Shown: positions 49,639 through 58,713 of the stretch, in pieces | Layout of the letters: each line of letters begins with the position of its first letter | Position numbering within the stretch: position 1 is the first letter of the stretch | Assembly: GCF_963677155.1 (NCBI RefSeq) | Contig: NZ_OY781884.1 | Span: forward strand, 2,972,501-3,036,500 | Origin: an uncultured Draconibacterium sp. | GTDB lineage: Bacteria > Bacteroidota > Bacteroidia > Bacteroidales > Prolixibacteraceae | DNA: 64,000 nucleotides | Direction: 5' to 3' | Translations under genes and position numbers: made by a program | The notes under the pieces: model-generated | Database searches by the model: none | What the model saw: only the letters and a program-made list of their open reading frames with translations | What the model was told of the DNA's origin: nothing

Positions 49639-49646
49639 TATATTTG
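49639..49646 (+). promoter_or_regulatory. predicted promoter -7 box of the DUF2723 gene
   Basis: TATATTTG matches TAnnTTTG and lies 28 nt before the preferred ATG. It falls after the frame's first ATG at 49611, which supports the downstream start. Confidence 0.5.
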
Positions 49647-49673
49647 CCTTTGTTCAAAAATAATATGCAGATC

Positions 49674-52600
49674 ATGCAACACACAAAATTAATCAATAAT
49701 ATTCTTGGTTGGCTTGTTTTTATAGTCGCTTGTATAACTTATTTTGCTACTCTTGAACCCACTGTAAGCTGGTGGGATTGTGGAGAGTTTATTACAAGTG
49801 CTTTTAAACTGGAAGTGGGACACCCGCCGGGTGCGCCTACCTTTATGATTTTGGGGCGGATATTTACACTATTTGCTCCTGATGCCACTAAAGCCGCTGT
49901 TATGGTTAATTCGTTATCAGCCATTGCAAGTGCAGCAACAATCATGTTTTTATATTGGACGATTGTACATCTTGCCCGTAAACTTTTCGCAGAGGAAAAA
50001 CTAAGTCCCGGCGAGCAAATTGCCGTGTGGGGTAGTGGTTTGGTTGGTGCACTGGCTTTTACGTTTACCGATTCATTTTGGTTTTCGGCAGTTGAAGGAG
50101 AAGTTTATGCACTGTCGTCGCTGTTTACGGCTATGGTATTTTGGGCCATTTTGAAATGGGAAAATGTGGCACATGAAAAATATGCAAACCGCTGGTTGGT
50201 ACTTATTGCGTATTTAATGGGCTTGTCAATTGGGGTTCACTTGCTGAACCTGTTGGCGATTCCTGCCATCGGTATGGTTTATTATTTTAAAAAATACAAA
50301 TTCTCGTGGAAAGGAGTGATTTATGCGTTGGCAGCTTCGATGTGTATTTTGCTGGGTATTCAGTATGGAATTATTCCGGGAGTGCCGCGCATTGCTTTTA
50401 TTTTCGACCGCATTTTTGTTAATGCATTCGGATTGCCGTTTAACTCGGGAATATTGTTTATGGGTGCCCTGTTGGTAGCTGGCTCTGTTTGGGGAATCAA
50501 TTACACCCGAAAAAGAAATAAGGTAGTGCTGAATACTGCACTTACCATGTTTATTGTAATTCTGATCGGCTATTCATCGTTTGCACTCATCGTAATTCGT
50601 GCGTCGGCAAATCCGCCAATGAACCAAAATGATCCGGATAACGCCTTTGCGTTGGTTCGTTACCTGAATAGAGAGCAGTATGGCGATCGTCCGCTTGCTA
50701 AGGGACCGTATTATAATGCGCCGCGTATCGGATCGAAAGCTCCAAAAGAACAATACAATGAAGTAGACGGGAAATATAAAATTACCGGAACAATGCCGGG
50801 AGGTTCGGTGTACGAGCCGAAAATGGAAACTTTTTTTCCGCGAATGTACAGCGATAAGGCAAGCCACATTCGGGTTTATAAAGAATGGGGAAAAGTAAAA
50901 GGAACTCCGGTACGGGTGCGCGATCGTGGCGAAGTAAAAACGCTGCAAAAGCCAACTTTTGGCGAAAACCTGCGCTTCTTTTTTAGTTACCAGGTGGGGC
51001 ATATGTACATGCGCTATTTTATGTGGAATTTTGTGGGGCGGCAAAACGATTTACAAGGCCACGGAGGTTTCCAAAATGGGAATTGGGTAAGCGGAATCTC
51101 ATTTATCGATGAACCAAAAACAGGACCACGCGATAACATGCCCGATTTTATGAAAAACGATCCGAGTAGAAACGTCTACTACTTTTTGCCACTTTTGTTA
51201 GGATTGCTGGGCTTGTTCTTTCAATACAATCAAGGCAAAAAAGGCAAAGAAACATTTGCAGTTACTATGCTGTTGTTTATCCTTACCGGTATTGCAATTG
51301 TGGTTTACCTTAACCAGTATCCGCATCAGCCACGCGAGCGCGATTATGCTTATGCAGGCTCGTTTTATGCCTTTGCTATTTGGATTGGGCTGGGTGTGTT
51401 GGCCGTTTATACCGGATTAAAAAAAGTGCTGAAAGGAGCACCGGGAGCAGTGCTGGCCACTGTAATTTCGGTGGTTGCCGTGCCGGGTGTGCTGGCTTCT
51501 CAAAACTGGGACGACCACGACCGCTCGGGAAAATATATGACACGCGATTATGCTATCGACTACCTGGAATCGTGTGCGCCCAATGCTATATTGTTTACCT
51601 ATGGCGATAACGATACTTTTCCGCTGTGGTATGTACAGGAAGTGGAAGGGGTGCGTCCGGATATTAAAATTATAAATACCAGCTACCTGGGAATGGACTG
51701 GTACATTAATCAGCAACAGTTTAAAACCTATGAAGCTGATCCGGTGCCGTTTTCTTTCACAAAAGACAAATACTACATGGGCCGTATGGATGCGGTGCTT
51801 TTTCAGGATCGGATAAAAGGATCGGTAGAATTGAGCGAGGCCATGGATTTCCTGGGCAGCGACGATGTGCGTACCAAAGTTAAAGTTACCAGTGGAGAGA
51901 TGTATGATTATCTGCCGTCGCGCGATTTTCATATTACGGTTGATAAACAAAAAATTTTGGATTCGGGAACTGTAAAACCTGAAGATGCAGACCAAATTGC
52001 CGACAAGGTAAGTTTTAAAATCACAAAAAGTATGATTACTAAAAGTGAAATGGCCGTACTGAATATGATTGCCGCCAACAACTGGGAACGCCCGATATAT
52101 ATCGACCACAGTTTGGTTTTTACCGGAAATATTCACTTCCTCGATTGGTTGCAGTTTGAAGGACTTGCATATAGGTTTGTGCCTATAAGAACTCCAAAAA
52201 AAGGAGTGACTGCCGGACGGATCGATACCGATGTTCTTTACGATAATGTGATGAATAAATTTATTTGGGGCAATGTAAACGATCCGGATATTCACATGGA
52301 CGAATACAACCGCAAGCAGATAAACATTATGCAGGCACGTTATATGTTTACGCGTTTGGCGCAAGCCTTACTCGCCGAGGGGAAAAAGGAAAAAACCATT
52401 GAGGTGGCCGATAAAATGTTCGAGATTTTCCCGAATGAGAAAATTCCGCTCGATTATAGTTCATTCCAAATGGCTGCCCAGTATTACGGTGCCGGAGCCA
52501 TCGAAAAAGGAAATGAAAAAGTGCGCATAATGGCTGACAACTGTTTTGCTATGCTTGATTATTTTGCCTCGTTGCCCGACAATTTTGCGGCTGCGGTACA

Positions 52601-52742
52601 AAGTGAACAAAATCGTCAGATCTCACATTTACAAAACCTGATAATTCTTACGCGAAACTACAAGCAGGATGAACTGAATACTGAGCTGGATACAAAGTTG
52701 CAGGAGTTAATCAATAAATTTCAGAACAAAGCCGCTTCCTAA
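49674..52742 (+). CDS. DUF2723 family GT-C-like membrane protein
   Basis: The product (about 1022 aa) starts MQHTKLINNILGW. The family signature TVSWWDCGEFITSAFKLEVGHPPGAPT lies near residue 30: DUF2723, a GT-C glycosyltransferase-like family common in Bacteroidota. About a dozen membrane segments fill the N-terminal 600 residues (including YPHQPRERDYAYAGSFYAF near 550), followed by a large soluble region with YGDNDTFPLWYVQEVEGVRPD. Glu in CGEF and the HPPG loop are candidate catalytic residues by analogy. Role in protein or envelope glycosylation is suspected, not shown. Its stop overlaps that of the convergent next gene. Confidence 0.88.
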   Translation: MQHTKLINNILGWLVFIVACITYFATLEPTVSWWDCGEFITSAFKLEVGHPPGAPTFMILGRIFTLFAPDATKAAVMVNSLSAIASAATIMFLYWTIVHLARKLFAEEKLSPGEQIAVWGSGLVGALAFTFTDSFWFSAVEGEVYALSSLFTAMVFWAILKWENVAHEKYANRWLVLIAYLMGLSIGVHLLNLLAIPAIGMVYYFKKYKFSWKGVIYALAASMCILLGIQYGIIPGVPRIAFIFDRIFVNAFGLPFNSGILFMGALLVAGSVWGINYTRKRNKVVLNTALTMFIVILIGYSSFALIVIRASANPPMNQNDPDNAFALVRYLNREQYGDRPLAKGPYYNAPRIGSKAPKEQYNEVDGKYKITGTMPGGSVYEPKMETFFPRMYSDKASHIRVYKEWGKVKGTPVRVRDRGEVKTLQKPTFGENLRFFFSYQVGHMYMRYFMWNFVGRQNDLQGHGGFQNGNWVSGISFIDEPKTGPRDNMPDFMKNDPSRNVYYFLPLLLGLLGLFFQYNQGKKGKETFAVTMLLFILTGIAIVVYLNQYPHQPRERDYAYAGSFYAFAIWIGLGVLAVYTGLKKVLKGAPGAVLATVISVVAVPGVLASQNWDDHDRSGKYMTRDYAIDYLESCAPNAILFTYGDNDTFPLWYVQEVEGVRPDIKIINTSYLGMDWYINQQQFKTYEADPVPFSFTKDKYYMGRMDAVLFQDRIKGSVELSEAMDFLGSDDVRTKVKVTSGEMYDYLPSRDFHITVDKQKILDSGTVKPEDADQIADKVSFKITKSMITKSEMAVLNMIAANNWERPIYIDHSLVFTGNIHFLDWLQFEGLAYRFVPIRTPKKGVTAGRIDTDVLYDNVMNKFIWGNVNDPDIHMDEYNRKQINIMQARYMFTRLAQALLAEGKKEKTIEVADKMFEIFPNEKIPLDYSSFQMAAQYYGAGAIEKGNEKVRIMADNCFAMLDYFASLPDNFAAAVQSEQNRQISHLQNLIILTRNYKQDELNTELDTKLQELINKFQNKAAS

Positions 52743-53275
52743 CGATCTCTTTTCTGGATTTGCTTAAATAATTTAGTCGCCAGTTTTTTTCCCCGCGACC
52801 GAATTCCTGCAGTTGGATGGAATTCCATTTCCTGCTCTATTAATTGTAGAACCTCTGGTTTTAGGTCGGGTTCCAGTTCTGAGATATTGTACAGAATTTG
52901 CATGGCATGTACGCGCACGGCCACAGCCTCGCTGCCCGAGGTAAATATTTCAATGCAATAATCAAACAGAAACCCGCTGTGTTCTTCCGGGAGGGCATTC
53001 ATACTAATAAGCTTTAGCCAGTGACGGCGTTTGCTGGCATTCTTTTCGGTTCGCAGTTGCCCAATCAGCATTGGAATATAAGGCTGCAAGAGCTCCGGAT
53101 TTTCGTCATGAATTTTATCGACAAGGTACGCAGCACGCCAGCTTTTTTGCCGGGTGTCGTTTAAGGCGAGTTGAATGAGTGTAGTAAACTGTGCCGGATC
53201 GTTAAGTATTGATGCGGCAACAATTTCAATGTTTTCCCATGCGTCGAGATGTTCGAAAATTTCTTGTTCAGTCAT
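52739..53275 (-). CDS. HEAT-repeat-like hypothetical protein
   Basis: The 178-aa soluble, all-helical protein has a repeat pattern like HEAT/ARM proteins (SWRAAYLVDKIHDENPELLQPY, VRVHAMQILYNISELEPDLKPE). It has no signal peptide. The stop codon overlaps the DUF2723 stop (4 bp, convergent). Proteins of this size and pattern in Bacteroidota have no assigned role; resemblance to DNA-alkylation-repair-type HEAT folds is only general. Confidence 0.7.
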   Translation of the reverse strand: MTEQEIFEHLDAWENIEIVAASILNDPAQFTTLIQLALNDTRQKSWRAAYLVDKIHDENPELLQPYIPMLIGQLRTEKNASKRRHWLKLISMNALPEEHSGFLFDYCIEIFTSGSEAVAVRVHAMQILYNISELEPDLKPEVLQLIEQEMEFHPTAGIRSRGKKLATKLFKQIQKRDR

Positions 53276-53339
53276 CGGTGGTTGATTTCAAGTGCGCAGA
53301 AAAGATAGAAAATATTCTTCAAGTTTCTATTTTTACCGA

Positions 53340-53747
53340 ATGATTCAAGTTGCCTGCGCCATAATAATCGATCGTGAAAAAATTCTTATTGCTCAAAACA
53401 ACGAAAGTTCCGATCATGCTTTTCAATGGGAATTCCCCGGAGGGAAGGTAAAAACCGGAGAAACAGAAAAAGAATGTATTGTTCGCGAAATTGAGGAAGA
53501 ATTAAACCTGACGGTTGAAGTTGTGGAAGCACTAACTCCGGTTGAATACGATTATAAAATTAAAGCCATTCGTTTGATTCCTTTTGTTTGTTCATTGGTT
53601 TCAGGGGAAATGAAATTGAACGATCATAAGGCGGTAAAGTGGATGACTATTGACGAATTGGGCGAACTTGATTTAGCCGAGGCTGATAAGGTGTTGATTC
53701 AATTGGTTGAAAACCGGACGCGTTTAAAGAAATACCTTGGGGAATAG
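53340..53747 (+). CDS. Nudix hydrolase, MutT-like
   Basis: The product (about 135 aa) starts MIQVACAIIIDREKILIAQ. The Nudix box GGKVKTGETEKECIVREIEEEL is complete in its Glu and Arg positions; the box's final Gly is Asn (EELNL), a tolerated variant. This subgroup usually hydrolyses modified nucleoside triphosphates such as 8-oxo-dGTP, so a sanitising role is likely. A longer reading from 53292 is possible, but family similarity starts at 53340. Its 3' end overlaps the convergent next gene by 24 bp. Confidence 0.88.
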   Translation: MIQVACAIIIDREKILIAQNNESSDHAFQWEFPGGKVKTGETEKECIVREIEEELNLTVEVVEALTPVEYDYKIKAIRLIPFVCSLVSGEMKLNDHKAVKWMTIDELGELDLAEADKVLIQLVENRTRLKKYLGE

Positions 53748-54227
53748 ATGCACCAGACCCGACAAAACACCTGCCCATCCAATTATCGATAAAATCATAT
53801 ACAAAACGGTATGTTGTCGTTTGGCGTAGTATTTATTGGCCAGAAAAGCGCCAATGGGAATGGTTAAAATAACCGGTGTGGCAATTATAACTCCCCAAAA
53901 TCCGTAGTTCGATTTCATGCGGGAGATGAAACGATTTTTCCGGGTAAATGTTCGTTTGGGCTTTTTCTTCATTCTGTTGATGCACCAATTGCGGTAGCGT
54001 CCGCGCATTGAATTCGGAATAGCTTTGCACAAACATGGCCATAAAAGCATTAAGCCACGGTTTAAGGGTTTGCTGATGTAGTAAAAAAACAGAAATCCGC
54101 CTATTCCCCCGGTAAGTACAGCTAGCAACGCGTACTTGTAATCAAGGCCGATAATCATGGCATAAGGTAGAGTAACAATATACTTTACCGACGCCAGCAA
54201 TATAATATGTAATATTTTTAGCAACAC
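53724..54227 (-). CDS. small integral membrane protein
   Basis: The 167-aa protein has about four hydrophobic segments (3-25, 30-52, 109-130, 140-160) and a very basic central loop (RNWCINRMKKKPKRTFTRKNRF). The segment NYGFWGVIIATPVILTIPIGA followed by YY resembles small-multidrug-export/DedA-like families, but the match is general. Transport substrate unknown. The terminal 24 bp overlap the Nudix gene. Confidence 0.6.
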   Translation of the reverse strand: MLLKILHIILLASVKYIVTLPYAMIIGLDYKYALLAVLTGGIGGFLFFYYISKPLNRGLMLLWPCLCKAIPNSMRGRYRNWCINRMKKKPKRTFTRKNRFISRMKSNYGFWGVIIATPVILTIPIGAFLANKYYAKRQHTVLYMILSIIGWAGVLSGLVHLFPKVFL

Positions 54228-54320
54228 AATTACCCTTTCGTGTGCAGATAGAACGTATTACGGGCTGAAAAGGTTGCGAGCCTTTGACGGGCTTTATATA
54301 TTCTTAACTATTTAAACATG

Positions 54321-55271
54321 TTAGCCAACCACATTTATAGGATTGCCATCAATAAATGCCTTTAAATTATTAGCGGCAATTTGCATTAATCGTTGGCGGG
54401 CTTCAAGAGTTGCCCAGGCAATATGTGGCGTTATAAAGCAATTCTTTGCTTTTGGCAGAGGATTTTCGGGCAGTGCCGGTTCCTCCGACAATACATCGAG
54501 GCCGGCACCGGCAATCTTGTTGTTGTTTAGCGCATCAGCGAGATCTTGTTCATTTATAAGTGGTCCGCGGCCGGTGTTTATCAGAAAAGCCGTTGGTTTC
54601 ATTTTGGCAATGCTTGTTTTATTAATGAAGCCCTGGTTTTCGTTGGTAAGCGGGCAGTTGATGCTGATAAAGTCGCTGGTCGCCAGTAAAGTATCCATAT
54701 CAACTTGTAGGGCATCGAGTGCTGTTGCTTTTTTGCTGCGGTTGTTAAAAATAACCTTTATGCCAAAGGCAAGTGCTATGCGGGCAACGGCTTGTCCAAT
54801 CTGTCCGAAACCAATAATTCCCAGTGTTTTTCCGGCCAGCTCGGTTTGCGGCGACAGCCAGTAGGCAAAGTCTTTACTTGAGGCCCAATCGCCATTACTT
54901 ACCGATTTGGCGTGCAGACCCACCTTATTGGTAAAATGCATAATGTGGGCAAAAACCAATTGCGCTACCGATTGTGTACTGTAGACCGGAATATTACAAA
55001 CGGTAACTCCGGCATCGTTGGCTGCGGTTATATCAACAACATTATAACCTGTTGCCAGCACTCCAATAAACTTTAACCGGGGCAGCTTGCTAATGATTTC
55101 GCGGTTAAGAATGACCTTATTAGTGTAAACGATATCAGCATTTGCCGCCCGTTCAAGGGTTTGCGCCGGAGTTGTGCGATCGTACACCGTTAATTCTCCC
55201 AATGCTTCCAAATTCTCCCATTTTAGGTCGCCGGGATTTAGTGCGTAGCCATCCAAAACAACAATCTTCAT
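54321..55271 (-). CDS. D-2-hydroxyacid dehydrogenase
   Basis: The product (about 316 aa) starts MKIVVLDGYALNPGDL; the frame is open 33 codons further upstream, but this is the family N-terminus. It contains the NAD-binding GIIGFGQIGQAVAR near 150, INTGRGPLINEQDL with the catalytic Arg, LDVLSEEP with the Glu, and ITPHIAWAT with the His. The sequence style fits glycerate/hydroxypyruvate-type enzymes, though the substrate cannot be fixed. A TATTTTTG -7 box (minus strand, 55296-55303) precedes it. Confidence 0.9.
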   Translation of the reverse strand: MKIVVLDGYALNPGDLKWENLEALGELTVYDRTTPAQTLERAANADIVYTNKVILNREIISKLPRLKFIGVLATGYNVVDITAANDAGVTVCNIPVYSTQSVAQLVFAHIMHFTNKVGLHAKSVSNGDWASSKDFAYWLSPQTELAGKTLGIIGFGQIGQAVARIALAFGIKVIFNNRSKKATALDALQVDMDTLLATSDFISINCPLTNENQGFINKTSIAKMKPTAFLINTGRGPLINEQDLADALNNNKIAGAGLDVLSEEPALPENPLPKAKNCFITPHIAWATLEARQRLMQIAANNLKAFIDGNPINVVG

Positions 55272-55474
55272 ACTTCTAATATATTTATTTGTTGTCAAAA
55301 ATAAACAAAATGAATAACCCGGTTGTTTCGCGAATCGAAAGGAAATCCATATATTTAATGTGTTATACAAAAAAAGGATAACTTAAGGACGAGTTAAATT
55401 GTGGATTTTTACCCGGCACAATAGTAGTAATAGCTTTACTGCATGTAAAAGATTCATATAAACGAATAAACCCT

Positions 55475-55873
55475 ATGGAAACAAATAACCCGGACAGTGC
55501 ACCTGTCATAAAAAAGCTAAGAATTTTACTGGCTGAAGATGATCAGATTAATCAAAAACTATTTACCTACATGTTAAACGATATTGTAGAAGAACTAATA
55601 ATTGCTTCAACAGGTTTAGAGGCCATTAATCTGTATAAAGAGCATTCTGATATCGATTTAATTTTAATGGATTTAAAAATGCCTGAAATGGATGGCTACG
55701 AGGCTGTGAAAAATATCAGAGAAACGGATAAGGAGGTAAAAATATTTGCCTTATCGGCTTTTTCTCCCGAAACACAGAAGGCATCAGTAAATGGAAGTGG
55801 TTTTAATGACTACGTGAGCAAACCCATTCGTAAAGCTGAGCTTTTAAAAGTTATTGTGAACCATTTTTCGTGA
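55475..55873 (+). CDS. stand-alone response regulator receiver
   Basis: The 132-aa CheY-like protein has no output domain. The acidic pocket is LLAEDDQIN near 18-26, the phosphoacceptor is Asp66 in LILMDLKMPEMDGYEA, and the switch Lys lies in YVSKPIRKAEL. The sequence is closest in style to receiver domains cut from hybrid histidine kinases. No kinase is adjacent, so its partner is unknown. Confidence 0.88.
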   Translation: METNNPDSAPVIKKLRILLAEDDQINQKLFTYMLNDIVEELIIASTGLEAINLYKEHSDIDLILMDLKMPEMDGYEAVKNIRETDKEVKIFALSAFSPETQKASVNGSGFNDYVSKPIRKAELLKVIVNHFS

Positions 55874-55955
55874 TTAAAGAAATAGCATGCCTGCAACTTA
55901 TAATGTTCAGTCTAAAACCAGTCGTGTATTGCTCAAATCAATTAATAATTAAGTG

Positions 55956-56858
55956 ATGAGAAAACTAACACATATACTCTTGGGGAGTATTATGCTCTTT
56001 TGCGCAGCATGCGACAGGGAGGTTGAAAAAGGAGTGTGGAAAAGTGATTTATCAAAAGATGTTCAGTTAGTTACTGATTTTGGAACCGTAGTTTTACGCT
56101 TATCGGACGAAACGCCTATACACCGCAATAATTTTATAAAACTGGTGAACGAGGGGGCTTACGACAGTGTATCGTTTCATCGTGTTATCGAAAACTTTCT
56201 TATTCAAACCGGCGACATGGCCACAAAACCTGCCGGGCTGGGAAGTAAAAGAGATAGTGCCGACTGGTATTATATGATAGATGCTGAATTCAGACCCGAT
56301 TTGTTGCATAAAAGAGGTGCTGTAAATGCTGCCCGAATGGGTGATGACCAAAACCCGGAACAAGCTTCTGATGGCACGCAGTTTACCATTATTCAGGGCC
56401 GCATATACAACGATAGTATACTTGATGTTGTTGAAAAAAGAATTAACAGCTGGCTGGCCTATAATAAGGTGATTAACAAACCCGAAAACAAACCCGAGCA
56501 TGAAAAACTTAAGGAGCTGTTGGATAAAATGGATGCTATTTACAGCAAAAATGATTCTCCCGACAGCTTATTGATTAGCGCGTTAGAAGTTGATGTAAAC
56601 ACCTTGAAAATCCGATTCGATTCGTTGGCCGAAATAGAATTGACAACAATGAACCCTTACCGTTTCCCGGAAGCGCATCGCGAAATTTATAAAACAGAAG
56701 GCGGCGCTGCTCACCTCGATCAGAACTACACCGTTTTTGGGCAGGTGATAAGCGGAATGGATGTGGTTGACAGCATTGCAGGTGTTGCTACTGACCCGGC
56801 AGACAAACCCATCGATGATGTGCGTATTTTGTCGGCAAAAATGATTGCGCGTAGGTGA
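55956..56858 (+). CDS. cyclophilin-type peptidyl-prolyl isomerase, lipoprotein
   Basis: The product (about 300 aa) starts MRKLTHILLG with a lipoprotein signal (SIMLFCAAC; lipid-anchored Cys near 19). The cyclophilin domain begins VVLRLSDETPIHRNNFIKLV and has the catalytic Arg in YDSVSFHRVIENFLIQTG, FTIIQG and YTVFGQVISGMDVVD. About 90 residues between FTIIQG and the last strands (charged, helical, NKPENKPEHEKLKE...) are inserted relative to compact cyclophilins. It likely helps fold envelope proteins. A GTG codon directly before the ATG could also be used. Confidence 0.9.
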   Translation: MRKLTHILLGSIMLFCAACDREVEKGVWKSDLSKDVQLVTDFGTVVLRLSDETPIHRNNFIKLVNEGAYDSVSFHRVIENFLIQTGDMATKPAGLGSKRDSADWYYMIDAEFRPDLLHKRGAVNAARMGDDQNPEQASDGTQFTIIQGRIYNDSILDVVEKRINSWLAYNKVINKPENKPEHEKLKELLDKMDAIYSKNDSPDSLLISALEVDVNTLKIRFDSLAEIELTTMNPYRFPEAHREIYKTEGGAAHLDQNYTVFGQVISGMDVVDSIAGVATDPADKPIDDVRILSAKMIARR

Positions 56859-56955
56859 TAAATCTCCTGTTTTGTTGTCTGTTGTATAATCGGAGCTTAT
56901 TTTATTGGTTTAACCCCGGAGGGAATTAAAGGTGGGATTTACAATTCTTACAAAC

Positions 56956-57141
56956 TATTGAACCCTAACATTATTTTTCGTAACTTTTGTTCACCAAAAA
57001 TAACACAAGTGCATTTTGCCAATTTTATATATGCCCATTCAGCGTGTTTTTGCCTGCTCTTGGTGAATACAAACTACCGAATTATTGTGCAAAAATGTAT
57101 GCCGCTGCAGTTGGAGGGCCGCATTTGTAAACAAAAATGGT
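56956..57141 (+). repeat. 186-bp direct repeat, copy A
   Basis: It matches copy B (58356-58541) at 183 of 186 positions without gaps, exactly 1400 bp apart. TTCACCAA and TTGGTGAA inside the element are inverted to each other. No convincing gene lies within. Confidence 0.93.
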
Positions 57142-57593
57142 AATTACAAATAGGTTTTGTGAGCAAGAATAACACGGTGTAATCGTATGATTGCACCAAG
57201 ACTTATTTCTATAATTTCATGTGGTTTTAATGGTGTTCGATTACTGGCAGAACTACAATATTAGCCGCATTGAAAGATTTTGTTTTCATTCTCAGAGAAC
57301 TGGACCGATTGAAAGCCCTGGATTTTTTGTAATATCCTCATTTGGTTCTACCACCTGTTTAATTTTATCGCACAGAAAGATAAAAGAGTAGATAATAAAG
57401 ATGCATTTATGGTATGAATTATGTAGTATTGATCGAAAACATATCATTTTTGTGTTTCCCATATTAATGATTTTGTTAAGTTTGTTGTGCTAGGAATAAC
57501 CGTTATTATGCGAACATACGCTGAAAATATAGCCACCTTTGATTGTGTACTTATTATACTGATCGTATTTTATATTTAAATAACATCTATAAC
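57142..57593. other. 450-bp A/T-rich gap
   Basis: No gene is supported. A short plus-strand frame near 57296-57390 (RTGPIESPGFFVISSFGSTT) has protein-like composition but no start and may be a fragment. Confidence 0.35.
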
Positions 57594-57953
57594 ATGAATA
57601 AATATGTTCTGCGTTTTATGAATTTTATTATCGATACTACAATTTATCTTATCGGAATGATAATAGTAGTTCTATTATTTCAGAACATTATTGCTCAGGA
57701 ATTTTTAAAGTGGATGTCGCTGGCAGTTTATTTGGGGTATTATTTTATAAGCGAGTATTTCTTTGGGCGGACAATTGGAAAATTGATTACCAAAACAAAG
57801 GTAAAATCCTTAGCAGAAAGCAGCGATTATTATTTTCTACAAATACTTATAAGAACAATAATAAGAGTTTTGCCCATTGATATAATATCCTATTTGTTTG
57901 GTTTTAGAGGATTGCATGATTGGATATCGAAGACAACTATATATAAATTGTAG
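57594..57953 (+). CDS. RDD family membrane protein
   Basis: The product (about 119 aa) has three hydrophobic segments. The RDD pattern appears as RFMNFIIDTTIYL near the N-terminus and FFGRTIGKLITKTKV in the middle. The family is of uncertain function, with some members linked to ion transport. ATG at 57594 is chosen over an upstream in-frame ATG because the RDD pattern begins there. It lies between the two 186-bp repeats with a small lipoprotein gene. Confidence 0.75.
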   Translation: MNKYVLRFMNFIIDTTIYLIGMIIVVLLFQNIIAQEFLKWMSLAVYLGYYFISEYFFGRTIGKLITKTKVKSLAESSDYYFLQILIRTIIRVLPIDIISYLFGFRGLHDWISKTTIYKL

Positions 57954-57987
57954 TTATGAATAATTAATGTTTTAAAACCTAATTTCA

Positions 57988-58224
57988 ATGAAAAAGAAAA
58001 TTTTTAATGTATTAGCCGTTGTAATGATTGCGATTACCATGTCGAGTTGTGCAACAGTGTTTGGAGGAGAAGTTTCCGAGTGTCAAAGGACTAAGCCTGA
58101 GGAGGGCGAGCCTTCTCGAGAAGTACGAGGTGGCGCTTTAGTTGCTGATATTTTATTGTTTTGGCCAGGAGCAATTATTGACTTTGCTACAGGAGCAATT
58201 TACAAGCCATGCGATAAAGAATAG
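57988..58224 (+). CDS. small lipoprotein
   Basis: The 78-aa product has a signal ending in a lipobox (AITMSSC). The short mature part CATVFGGEVSECQRTKPEEG ends with a hydrophobic stretch (ADILLFWPGAIIDFATGAIY). It resembles small Bacteroidota lipoproteins with a CATVFxG start. It is 34 bp after the RDD gene, probably co-transcribed, and is followed by a strong terminator. Function unknown. Confidence 0.75.
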   Translation: MKKKIFNVLAVVMIAITMSSCATVFGGEVSECQRTKPEEGEPSREVRGGALVADILLFWPGAIIDFATGAIYKPCDKE

Positions 58225-58250
58225 TTTACTCTCGCTAAGGGAACTAAAAG

Positions 58251-58280
58251 GGTCTTAACAAAATTTGTTAAGACCTTTTT
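58251..58280 (+). terminator. terminator after the lipoprotein gene
   Basis: GGTCTTAACAAA and TTTGTTAAGACC form a perfect 12-bp stem around one base (58251-58275), followed by a T-run. Confidence 0.9.
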
Positions 58281-58355
58281 TATGTAATGATTCTATTTCT
58301 CCAGATCGGAGATATTAGCTCAAGTGAGGTGGTGTTTTATATGGTGTTCTCTTTT

Positions 58356-58541
58356 TATTGAACCCTAACATTATTTTTCGTAACTTTTGTTCACCCAAAA
58401 CAACACAAGTGCATTTTGCCAATTTTATATATGCCCATTCAGCGTGTTTTTGCCTGCTCTTGGTGAATACAAACTACCGAATTATTGTGCAGAAATGTAT
58501 GCCGCTGCAGTTGGAGGGCCGCATTTGTAAACAAAAATGGT
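58356..58541 (+). repeat. 186-bp direct repeat, copy B
   Basis: This is the second copy of the element at 56956-57141, in the same orientation. The sequence from here to the IS (58542-58713) contains no gene. Confidence 0.93.
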
Positions 58542-58713
58542 TCTCTCCAAGTGCGGAGAGCTTAAACTCTCGTGTAAATGTTCGTCTTTCTCTACTCATA
58601 ATTCTAAGATACAATTTTATAACAATCATATCTTAACCTAATGTCTGATCAAATGTAACAATCTCATAGCCAGTCGAATCCTCCGTCCGCCTACCGACGG
58701 GCACCTCCTTTTA

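Noticed and set aside
51417-52364. A 315-codon minus-strand open frame
   Set aside because: It lies wholly inside the DUF2723 gene, has a His/Ile/Phe-rich unlikely composition and no family character.
56958-57143. Short plus-strand ORF in repeat copy A, also present in copy B
   Set aside because: The two copies continue into different sequence, the translation is Cys/Phe/Asn-rich without a domain, and the conservation is explained by the DNA repeat.
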